A DNA stretch of 12,648 nt from an uncultured delta proteobacterium (lineage in GTDB: Bacteria; UBA10199; GCA-002796325; 1-14-0-20-49-13): NCBI GenBank assembly GCA_903868375.1, contig CAIPVD010000323.1, positions 1 to 12,648 of the forward strand. The letters are read 5' to 3'. The notes below the pieces were generated by a model that was not told the DNA's origin, did not search any database, and worked only from the letters and a program-made list of their open reading frames with translations. The position numbers were made by a program, and so were the translations under genes. Below are positions 1 to 5,963 of this stretch, piece by piece; position 1 is the stretch's first letter; each line of letters opens with the position of its first letter.

Positions 1-1045
1 GCGTAACGTTTATCATTAAAGAATTCGCTCCCGCCATTAACGCATCCTTCGCGCCATCTAATCCCCAAAGAGTTTCAAGCGCGGTCGTAACAAGTATCTT
101 CGCCTCCGGATTCATAATGCGCGCATTTGCTATCGTATCTAGCGTCTTCTTAAGTGTCGGACACTTAGCACTGCCAAGCGGCGTTTCAGGGTGCGGAATG
201 AACGGCCCGAACGAGAACATTTCAGCACCAAGATCTGCGGTCATTTTTATATCGCGCATTATGTCTTCGTGCCGCTGGCTTGGCAGCCCCAATAGAAACC
301 CGGTCACGACAAGATATCCTAAAGTTTTAAGTCCGCGTATCAACTCCAAGCGCTTTTCCAGATCAGAATCCGGTTTGATCTTTGCAAATATTTCCTTGTT
401 CGCGGTTTCGAAGCGAAGCAGCACACCTCTTGCGCCTGCATCGTACATGCGTTTGTAGCAATCGAGGCTGCGTTCGCCCATGGAAACGAATATCAAAACC
501 TTGTGCCTTGCACGAATATCGCGAACGATACGCTCCAGCATTTCATCTGTATAATAAGGATCTTCGCCGGATTGAAGCACCAGCGCCTGAAATCCTAGCG
601 CCACCGCCTCGTCCACCGCTGCAAGTATCTCCGGCGTATCCATGCGATAGCGCGTGAGCTTCGCGTTGCCGTTTCTGATACCGCAATAATGGCAATCGGC
701 GGCGCAATAATTCGAGAACTCGATTATGCCGTGGACGCAGCACGAATTGTCCTGATGCTTTTGCCGAATGGAATTTGCGCGTTCGTAAAGGTTCTTCGGA
801 TTGCTGGCTAGCTTCTTGTCCTGTTCTTTCAACTTGAAGAAGATATCTTCCCAGGTTTTTAAGACTTCTTGCGCCTCTTCTTCGGTGATCTTTCGAATCA
901 GAAAGCCGCCCTGCGCATATACGTTGTCGCCGATATGAATATCTTCAACCAAGTCTATGTAGGCGCGGCGCTTCTCGCCGAAATAATCGACCGTTGCAAC
1001 GCGGTCTCTAACTTCGGTTATTTTCCCAGGTATTGCGTAACACAT
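1..1045 (-). CDS. hydE: HypC-HydE-type fusion: hydrogenase chaperone domain plus radical SAM maturase (C-terminus cut by window edge)
   Basis: One uninterrupted reading frame of 348 codons, open at the left edge. Residues 1-75 look like HypC/HupF, the small chaperone that carries the Fe(CN)2CO unit with HypD during [NiFe]-hydrogenase maturation: the protein begins MCYAIPGKI, so the essential Cys2 is present, and the GGFLIRKITEEEA stretch fits the family. After a Lys-rich linker, residues 85-348 resemble HydE, the radical SAM maturase of the [FeFe]-hydrogenase H-cluster. The SAM-cluster cysteines are C114, C118 and C121 (CX3CX2C, in FSNYCAADCHYCGIR), followed by HydE-like RYRM, LQSGEDPYY, GFLLGLPSQ and GPFIPHPETPL. 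C102-C103 form an extra pair just before the cluster motif. About 40-50 C-terminal residues are missing compared with HydE as I remember it. The MC start fixes the initiation codon, although no strong ribosome site precedes it. Both domain assignments are firm; the enzyme's actual substrate is unknown. Confidence 0.9.
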   Translation of the reverse strand, partial: MCYAIPGKITEVRDRVATVDYFGEKRRAYIDLVEDIHIGDNVYAQGGFLIRKITEEEAQEVLKTWEDIFFKLKEQDKKLASNPKNLYERANSIRQKHQDNSCCVHGIIEFSNYCAADCHYCGIRNGNAKLTRYRMDTPEILAAVDEAVALGFQALVLQSGEDPYYTDEMLERIVRDIRARHKVLIFVSMGERSLDCYKRMYDAGARGVLLRFETANKEIFAKIKPDSDLEKRLELIRGLKTLGYLVVTGFLLGLPSQRHEDIMRDIKMTADLGAEMFSFGPFIPHPETPLGSAKCPTLKKTLDTIANARIMNPEAKILVTTALETLWGLDGAKDALMAGANSLMINVT

Positions 1046-1100
1046 ATTTTCGGTTAGTTTCTTGCCTCGCGGTGGGTTGATATGATATTAACGCTCATCA
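1046..1100. promoter_or_regulatory. Divergent intergenic region between the HypC-HydE fusion and the TPM gene
   Basis: These 55 bases separate two divergently read start codons, so promoters for both genes should lie here or reach into the coding ends. A TATGAT hexamer at 1081-1086 could be a -10 box for the rightward gene, but no good -35 box stands at the right distance. I see no convincing ribosome-binding site for either gene. Confidence 0.3.
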
Positions 1101-1883
1101 ATGCAAGGCATAAATAAAATATTAGCCGTCCTTCTATTGCTTGCCCTGCCGTCATTTGCCGCCGCTGCAAATTTTCCAAAACCTACCGGCTTTGTTAACG
1201 ACTTTGCCGGCGTAATAAACCAGTCGGAGAAGACGCAACTTACTAATATTATTACGCAATTTGAAAAAGAGACCGGCAACGAAATAGCGGTCGCGACGGT
1301 TCCGTCCTTGGGCGGCGAGCCGATAGAGAATTATGCCGTGGGCATGTTCAAGGAATGGGGAATCGGTAAAAAAGGTAAAGATACCGGGCTGTTACTGCTT
1401 GTCGCCCCAACAGATAGGCGCGTTAGGATAGAGGTAGGCTACGGGCTTGAACCCTATATTAATGATGCGCTGGCAGGACGTATTATCCGCGACACGATGG
1501 TCCCCCACTTTAAAGATGGCGATTTTTCCGGCGGGATATTAAACGGCGTGGTGGAGCTTACCACTGTTATAGCGAAAAAGACGGAAGTTAAGTTCGACCC
1601 TATAGCCGCGGGCCAAATTTCTTCATCGGATATAAAGATCTATCATTTGGGCGAAGCCTCGGCCAAAAAGCAGGAAGCACCGCTGATAGTTAAGATATTA
1701 CAGATAATATTCGTCATAGTCGTTGTGATAATTTTCATAAAAAATCCGTGGGCGGCGTTGTTCATTCTCTCCAGCGTAGGTGGCGGCGGACGCGGCGGAT
1801 CGTTCAGAGGCGGTTTTGGTGGAGGTTTCGGCGGATTTGGCGGCGGCTCTTCCGGCGGCGGTGGAGCAAGCAGCAGCTGGTAA
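1101..1883 (+). CDS. TPM-domain (YgcG-type) secreted or membrane protein with Gly-rich tail
   Basis: A 260-residue protein. Residues 1-22 form a signal peptide (hydrophobic core, then SFAAAA). Residues 25-155 are a TPM domain, recognisable from FVNDFAGVI near the start and GLLLLVAPTDRRVRIEVGYGLE at about 95-117, split here by charged residues typical of the family. A membrane segment follows at about 194-222 and then a glycine-rich tail ending in ASSSW, the usual finish for this family. TPM domains have been linked to acid phosphatase activity and to photosystem II repair in chloroplasts, but the bacterial YgcG group has no settled function. It is the first of four genes on the strand and precedes a lemA gene by one gene; TPM and LemA proteins are frequent neighbours, which suggests a shared envelope role. 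Family assignment is strong; activity is not. Confidence 0.9.
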   Translation: MQGINKILAVLLLLALPSFAAAANFPKPTGFVNDFAGVINQSEKTQLTNIITQFEKETGNEIAVATVPSLGGEPIENYAVGMFKEWGIGKKGKDTGLLLLVAPTDRRVRIEVGYGLEPYINDALAGRIIRDTMVPHFKDGDFSGGILNGVVELTTVIAKKTEVKFDPIAAGQISSSDIKIYHLGEASAKKQEAPLIVKILQIIFVIVVVIIFIKNPWAALFILSSVGGGGRGGSFRGGFGGGFGGFGGGSSGGGGASSSW

Positions 1884-1900
1884 TGTTTTTCGGAGGAAAT

Positions 1901-2599
1901 ATGGAACCAAAAGAATTTGCGCATCAACTAGCTGGCATATACGAAAACAATTTGGAATCGGTGATCCTTTACGGCTCCGCGGCAGACGGTGAGTTTCACA
2001 AGGGCCATTCGGATTACAACGTTCTTATAGTACTTAAGGCATTGGCACCCATCGAGATCGCAAAGTCCGGCAAGCTTGTCGGCAAATGGATAAAAGATGG
2101 AAATTCTCTGCCGCTTTTCTTTTCGCCAGAGATGATATCAACGTCTATCGACGTATTTCCAATAGAGTTCTTCGATATAAAAGAACTGCACAAGGTTCTC
2201 TTCGGCAACGACCCGTTCGCAAAGATGATGATAGACGGGCGTAATCTGCGGCATCAGTGCGAACACGAACTTCGCAGCAAGCTTCTAACGCTTTATTCTA
2301 CGCTGCCTACAATTGCCGATCAGCCAAAAAAATTGATCAAACTTATCACGGAATCTTCGTCATCGTTCTTCGCCATCTTCAGAGGAGTGCTTCGCGTGGC
2401 AGGTGTTTCGCCTTCCGGCTCCAAAAAGGTGATGATCGAGCAACTAACGAAGCTGATAGACTTCGATCCGGCTATGTTCATCGAGATAATCGATACGCGC
2501 GCTGGCATGACAGCATGGCGAAAGGACGAAGCACTAGAAAAGTTCGAACAATACTTGACTTCGATCGACGCAGTCGTTAGGTTCGTCGATCAAATGTAA
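1901..2599 (+). CDS. Nucleotidyltransferase-fold protein with altered catalytic motif
   Basis: A 232-residue soluble protein. The N-terminus resembles small (MNT-type) nucleotidyltransferases: LYGSAADGEF at about 23-32 gives the GS motif (G25, S26), and HSDYNVLIV at 36-44 is where the family normally has an SDxDLLV-type metal-binding pair. Here the second Asp is Asn40, leaving D38 alone, so catalysis may be weak or absent. The rest (about 100-232) is mostly helical with no motif I recognise. I chose the ATG at 1901 because GGAGG at 1892-1896 lies just upstream; an in-frame ATG at 1883 overlaps the TPM stop codon and is possible but lacks a ribosome site. It sits between the TPM and lemA genes with short spacers, so it probably works with them. 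It could be a regulator or a substrate-binding relic rather than an active transferase. Confidence 0.75.
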   Translation: MEPKEFAHQLAGIYENNLESVILYGSAADGEFHKGHSDYNVLIVLKALAPIEIAKSGKLVGKWIKDGNSLPLFFSPEMISTSIDVFPIEFFDIKELHKVLFGNDPFAKMMIDGRNLRHQCEHELRSKLLTLYSTLPTIADQPKKLIKLITESSSSFFAIFRGVLRVAGVSPSGSKKVMIEQLTKLIDFDPAMFIEIIDTRAGMTAWRKDEALEKFEQYLTSIDAVVRFVDQM

Positions 2600-2615
2600 C
2601 AACTAGGGGGATAAA

Positions 2616-3659
2616 ATGAAAAAACTCGTGATCGCATTGGTGGTTTTGCTTATCTTGGCAGGCATTGGCGCCGGATTTGCAAAATGGGGAGTATCAAAAT
2701 ACAACGGGCTTGTGGTTTTAGGGCAAGGCGTTGATAAACAGTGGGGCCAGGTCGAGAACGTACTGCAAAGAAGAAACGACCTTATACCTAACCTCGTGAA
2801 CGTGGTCCAGGCATACGCCGTGCAAGAGCAGGAAGTCTTCATAAAAGTAGCGGAAGCGAGGAACATGTGGATGAAGGCAACTCAGGGCGGAACCGTTTCG
2901 GACAAGATCAAGGCCGATGGCGCGGTATCCGGCGCGCTGTTAAACTTAATGGCGGTAGTTGAAAAATATCCAGATCTAAAGTCGAACCAGAACTTCATGG
3001 CGCTTCAGGACGAGCTCGCCGGCACAGAGAATAGAATAGCGGTCGAGCGAATGAGATATAACGAGGAAGTTCAAAAATATAACAGCGAGGCAAAACAGTT
3101 CCCAACGAACTTTATCGTAAGCTTCTTCAAGTTCCCCGCCGAACGCGATTATTTCAAGTCGGTCGAAGGCGCGCAGAAGGCACCCGAAGTGAAGTTCACA
3201 TATCCAGGTGTTCCGGTACCAGGCGTTCCACCGTCCGGGCAGCAACCAGTTCAGGCAGCACCAGCCGTTCCGCAGGCAATACCTGCGCCAGCGATAACGC
3301 CTCCGCTAGCACCTGCGACGACAACAACGGCCACTTCGACAACAACCACAACACCGGCACCAGCGGTGGTGGGTCAACCTGTTGTGATACCTGCAAATCC
3401 ACCTTCAGCACCGGCACCAATTCCTACAACCGTAACTTCCACGACCGTTTCCACACCTCAACCGAAACCGGCGCCTGTCACCACGATACCAACGGTAAAT
3501 CCGCCTTCACCAGCGGCGCCATCCGTCCCAACAATGCCAACGCCAGCGGTTGTTCCTTCGGCAACTGTTTCACCCATGGCCCCTGCAGCACCTGCAGCAC
3601 CTTCAGTTCCAGTTGCACCTACAGTACCGGCGGTACCTGCAGCGCCAGTTGCAAAATAG
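2616..3659 (+). CDS. lemA: LemA family membrane protein with long Pro/Ala/Thr-rich C-terminal tail
   Basis: A 347-residue protein preceded by a good ribosome site (AGGGGG at 2605-2610). Residues 4-22 are a membrane anchor. Residues 27-190 match LemA: KYNGLVVLGQGVDKQWGQVE, QRRNDLIPNLVNVV, then an Ala/Glu-rich helical core and the family-typical ENRIAVERMRYNE and FPAERDYF. Typical LemA proteins stop soon after this, at about 185-200 residues. Here about 150 further residues (195-347) consist almost entirely of Pro, Ala, Thr, Val and Ser with no predicted fold, and look like a wall- or periplasm-spanning linker. LemA function is unsettled; its pairing with TPM proteins is widespread. It lies 16 bases after the nucleotidyltransferase-like gene and 7 bases before the Fe-S oxidoreductase gene, so all are probably one transcript. 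The family call is very secure; the role of the tail is inference. Confidence 0.93.
   Translation: MKKLVIALVVLLILAGIGAGFAKWGVSKYNGLVVLGQGVDKQWGQVENVLQRRNDLIPNLVNVVQAYAVQEQEVFIKVAEARNMWMKATQGGTVSDKIKADGAVSGALLNLMAVVEKYPDLKSNQNFMALQDELAGTENRIAVERMRYNEEVQKYNSEAKQFPTNFIVSFFKFPAERDYFKSVEGAQKAPEVKFTYPGVPVPGVPPSGQQPVQAAPAVPQAIPAPAITPPLAPATTTTATSTTTTTPAPAVVGQPVVIPANPPSAPAPIPTTVTSTTVSTPQPKPAPVTTIPTVNPPSPAAPSVPTMPTPAVVPSATVSPMAPAAPAAPSVPVAPTVPAVPAAPVAK
3582..3599 (+). repeat. Two tandem copies of a 9-base unit inside the lemA tail
   Basis: The unit CCTGCAGCA occurs twice in direct succession and encodes Pro-Ala-Ala twice. Similar degenerate CCx-GCx runs are scattered through 3200-3656. This suggests that the Pro/Ala-rich tail grew by short tandem duplication, and the number of units may vary between strains. 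Confidence 0.6.
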
Positions 3660-3666
3660 AGGTCTT

Positions 3667-5577
3667 ATGTATCCAAAGACAGTGCTTATCCTTCTGGGAT
3701 TTGGCCTGGCCGGATTCCTTTTCACCGCATATAACAGGCTCACTCTTTTGCTCGCAGCAGCTCCTGCAAGAAAACTCGGCCATCCGTTCAAAAGGCTAGG
3801 CAAGGTATTCCTTTACGCCATCGGCCAGAAAAAATTCTTCAAGCATGGGCAACTAAGCGGCGTTATGCATGCGTTCATCTTTTGGGGATTCCTGGCGGTC
3901 GCGCTTAAAAGCATAATTCTCTTCGGGCAAGGGATATCGCAAGACTTTGGCTCGGAGTTCCTGGCATCGAAGGCCGGGCACTTCTATCAGGCGTTCAAGA
4001 ATATTTTTCAGGTTCTGGTCGTAGTCGGCTGCAGCGCCATGCTCTTCCGCCGCCTCGTTCTAAAGACAAAGAGGCTTACGTTGTCGCTGGACGCCGATCT
4101 AATACTGCTCGCGATCATCGCGCTGATGCTAACGGATTTCATGATGGAATGGAACGTTTTATACAACTTGGCCTATTTTACGCATATAACATTGATACTC
4201 GCGTTTCTTAACTGGCTGCCTTACGGAAAACATTTTCACGTTATCACGAGCCTGCCAAACGTATTTCTGCAAAAGTTGGAACCGGGCGGGGCATTATCTC
4301 CGCTCGACCTTGAAAACGAAAAGCTGGCGACCTTCGGCGTTGAAAAGATAAACGAGTTCAATTGGAAACAATTTTTGGACCTTTACACCTGCACCGAATG
4401 CGGCCGTTGCACCGACCAGTGTCCTGCATATGCTACGGACAAACCTCTTTCCCCAAAGCAGTTGACGATAGACCTGCGCGACCATCTCTACGGCAAGTCC
4501 GATGCGTTTAAAGAATCGTGGACGATACCAGCTAATGGGAAATCCCTACAAGACAAGACTTTGCCGGAGCTTATTAACAATGTGGTGAAGCCGGAGACGA
4601 TATGGGCCTGCACTACATGCAAGGCGTGCGAAGAGGCGTGCCCAGTTTTCATCGAATACGTCGATAAGATAGTCGATATGCGGCGGAACCTTGTGCTTAT
4701 GAAAGGTGAAGTATCGAAAGAGGCGCAGACGGCTCTTAAGAACATGGAGTCAAACTACAATCCGTGGGGCATCGGCTATGCTTCGCGCGGCGATTGGGCG
4801 AAGGATCTAAATGTTAAAACGTTGGCGGAAGATAAAAACGCTGAATATTTATATTTCGTCGGCTGCGCCGGCTCGTTCGATGAACGTGCAAAGAAGGTGA
4901 GCCGTGCGTTCGTAAAGCTTTTGCAAAAAGCGAACGTTTCGTTCGGCATCCTTGGCACGGAAGAAAAATGCACCGGCGATTCTGCCCGCAGGCTTGGCAA
5001 CGAATATCTCTTTCAGATGCTTGCCAAAGATAATATCCAAATGTTCAAGAAATACGGCGTGAAAAAGATCATCACCACATGTCCGCATTGTTTCAACACG
5101 CTTAAGAACGAATATCCGCAATTCGGCGGAAACTATGAAGTGCATCATCATAGCGAATTCTTGTTGGAACTGATCAAGTCCGGTCGTCTGTCATTGCGAG
5201 CGATAGCGAAGCAATCCCTCGCGGGCACAATAACATATCACGACTCCTGCTATCTAGGCCGATACAACAATATCTACGACGCACCTAGAGAGATACTAAA
5301 GCACGCCGGCTACGATATCCATGAACCGAAAGAATCGCGCGATGTAGGCCGCTGCTGCGGCGCGGGTGGCGGCTGGATGTGGATGGAAGAAAAGTTGGGA
5401 ACGCGCATCAACAAAAAACGGCTGGAAGACCTGAAAAATACGGGCAGCGAAAAGTTTGCGACCGCCTGCCCATTTTGCCTCACGATGATATCGGATGCCG
5501 TTCGAGACACACATTCAAAAGAAGAAACGCTGGATATCGCAGAGATACTGGCGGATCAAATGGAAAGCACCAGCTAA
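3667..5577 (+). CDS. Membrane-anchored Fe-S oxidoreductase with NarI-like membrane domain and two CCG domains (HdrD/EMO type)
   Basis: A 636-residue protein. About five hydrophobic segments between residues 5 and 185 contain histidines (H60, H68, H105, H173) that could bind heme b, as in NarI-like subunits. Two [4Fe-4S] ferredoxin motifs follow: C242, C245, C248, C252 and C315, C318, C321, C325, each ending in CP. Then come two CCG domains: C400, C435, C472, C475 and C528, C563-C564, C601, C604, the second with the GRCCGAGGG signature. This order matches the membrane Fe-S reductases (old name DUF224) related to heterodisulfide reductase HdrD, some of which pass electrons from electron-transfer flavoprotein to menaquinone. 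No etf gene is visible here, so the electron donor is unknown. The ATG at 3667 is chosen because GAGG precedes it and the earlier part of the frame runs inside lemA. Residues 509-517 come from a repeat-like insertion. Confidence 0.9.
   Translation: MYPKTVLILLGFGLAGFLFTAYNRLTLLLAAAPARKLGHPFKRLGKVFLYAIGQKKFFKHGQLSGVMHAFIFWGFLAVALKSIILFGQGISQDFGSEFLASKAGHFYQAFKNIFQVLVVVGCSAMLFRRLVLKTKRLTLSLDADLILLAIIALMLTDFMMEWNVLYNLAYFTHITLILAFLNWLPYGKHFHVITSLPNVFLQKLEPGGALSPLDLENEKLATFGVEKINEFNWKQFLDLYTCTECGRCTDQCPAYATDKPLSPKQLTIDLRDHLYGKSDAFKESWTIPANGKSLQDKTLPELINNVVKPETIWACTTCKACEEACPVFIEYVDKIVDMRRNLVLMKGEVSKEAQTALKNMESNYNPWGIGYASRGDWAKDLNVKTLAEDKNAEYLYFVGCAGSFDERAKKVSRAFVKLLQKANVSFGILGTEEKCTGDSARRLGNEYLFQMLAKDNIQMFKKYGVKKIITTCPHCFNTLKNEYPQFGGNYEVHHHSEFLLELIKSGRLSLRAIAKQSLAGTITYHDSCYLGRYNNIYDAPREILKHAGYDIHEPKESRDVGRCCGAGGGWMWMEEKLGTRINKKRLEDLKNTGSEKFATACPFCLTMISDAVRDTHSKEETLDIAEILADQMESTS
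5192..5215 (+). repeat. Small dispersed-palindrome-type element inside the Fe-S oxidoreductase gene
   Basis: The stretch begins CATTGCGAGCGATAGCGAAG and ends CAAT, with outer arms ATTGC and GCAAT. It closely resembles the CATTGCGAG...GAAGCAAT class of short palindromic repeats scattered through many bacterial genomes, including those known to enter genes in Rickettsia. It is read in frame as LSLRAIAKQSL, a peptide typical of such insertions, in the linker between the two CCG domains, where an added loop is least harmful. Only one copy lies in this window, so its repeat status rests on resemblance. Confidence 0.65.
5574..5577. other. Overlapping stop codons of convergent genes (CTAA)
   Basis: The rightward Fe-S oxidoreductase ends with TAA at 5575-5577 and the leftward RlpA-like gene ends with TAG on bases 5576-5574. 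The genes therefore meet tail to tail with a 4-base overlap, and any terminator for one must lie inside the other. Confidence 0.9.
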
Positions 5578-5963
5578 CGAACCGTTTCTACCCTTACCTT
5601 CGCTACACCTTTCTTAACATATCCCAATTTTTCCGCTGCTGCCTTGGATAAGTCGATAAGACGCTTCGTCCACTTTGCCGGGCCTCGGTCGTTGATGCGG
5701 ACCTCGCAAGATTTATCGTTTGCCAGATTCGTAACCTTAACGATCGTGTTGAACGGCAGCGTTCTATGCGCCGCCGTCATATCCTTTGGATTGTATCTTT
5801 CGCCATTCGCCGTCTTCATCCCCTTCGCTCGCCATCCGTACCACGAAGCAACGCCTTCTTCCTTGTACTGGATCGGATGTTTGACATGAACCGGTTTCTT
5901 CGCGCAGGAAACTGCCATCGCGAAACAAATAAGCAATAATATGACCGAACGTTTTTTCATCAT
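5574..5963 (-). CDS. rlpA: RlpA-like double-psi beta-barrel lipoprotein
   Basis: A 129-residue protein. Residues 1-20 form a lipoprotein signal with lipobox AVSC, so C20 should be lipidated and the protein held in the envelope. The mature part is a single RlpA domain: GVASWYG, KTANGERYNP, MTAAHRTLPFNT, VRINDRGP and LIDLSKAAAEKLG, ending a few residues later. RlpA proteins cleave or bind peptidoglycan strands lacking stem peptides in some bacteria. The C-terminal SPOR domain found in longer RlpA proteins is absent, so septal targeting by denuded glycans is not expected. I place the start at the ATG ending at 5961 because it overlaps the upstream gene's stop as ATGA; a longer frame reaching further upstream lies inside that gene. 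Translation is probably coupled to it. Family call strong, enzymatic activity untested. Confidence 0.9.
   Translation of the reverse strand: MMKKRSVILLLICFAMAVSCAKKPVHVKHPIQYKEEGVASWYGWRAKGMKTANGERYNPKDMTAAHRTLPFNTIVKVTNLANDKSCEVRINDRGPAKWTKRLIDLSKAAAEKLGYVKKGVAKVRVETVR
5960..5963 (-). promoter_or_regulatory. ATGA start-stop overlap coupling metallopeptidase and rlpA translation
   Basis: On the minus strand ATGA contains the rlpA start (5963-5961) and the TGA stop of the upstream gene (5962-5960). The nearest GAGG lies about 20 bases before the start, too far for good direct initiation, so reinitiation by ribosomes finishing the upstream gene is the likely route. Confidence 0.75.

Noticed and set aside
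1..743. Plus-strand and alternative minus-strand open frames across the left edge.
   Set aside because: They are shadows of the edge-truncated HypC-HydE gene, whose frame shows continuous motifs over the whole stretch.
1748..1900. In-frame extension of the nucleotidyltransferase-like gene upstream, giving an Arg-rich N-terminus.
   Set aside because: It runs inside the TPM gene's Gly-rich region in another frame; the Arg-rich peptide is a by-product of that composition, and the ribosome site supports the start at 1901.
1643..1927. A minus-strand frame opposite the end of the TPM gene encoding a Pro-rich peptide.
   Set aside because: It is the complement of glycine codons (GGC/GGT read as GCC/ACC and shifted), with no ribosome site; a composition shadow.
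3624..3636. Perfect inverted repeat GTACCG-G-CGGTAC near the lemA stop, considered as a terminator stem.
   Set aside because: The one-base loop is too short for a normal hairpin, no T-run follows, and it lies inside a repetitive Pro/Ala-coding stretch where such matches arise by chance.
3550..3666. In-frame upstream extension of the Fe-S oxidoreductase, giving a Gln/Leu-rich start.
   Set aside because: It overlaps the lemA tail in another frame and has no family resemblance, while ATG 3667 follows GAGG and begins a membrane segment.
5192..5215. The short repeat considered as a CRISPR repeat or a Rho-independent terminator.
   Set aside because: There is only one copy without spacers, no T-run follows, and it is translated within a conserved gene.
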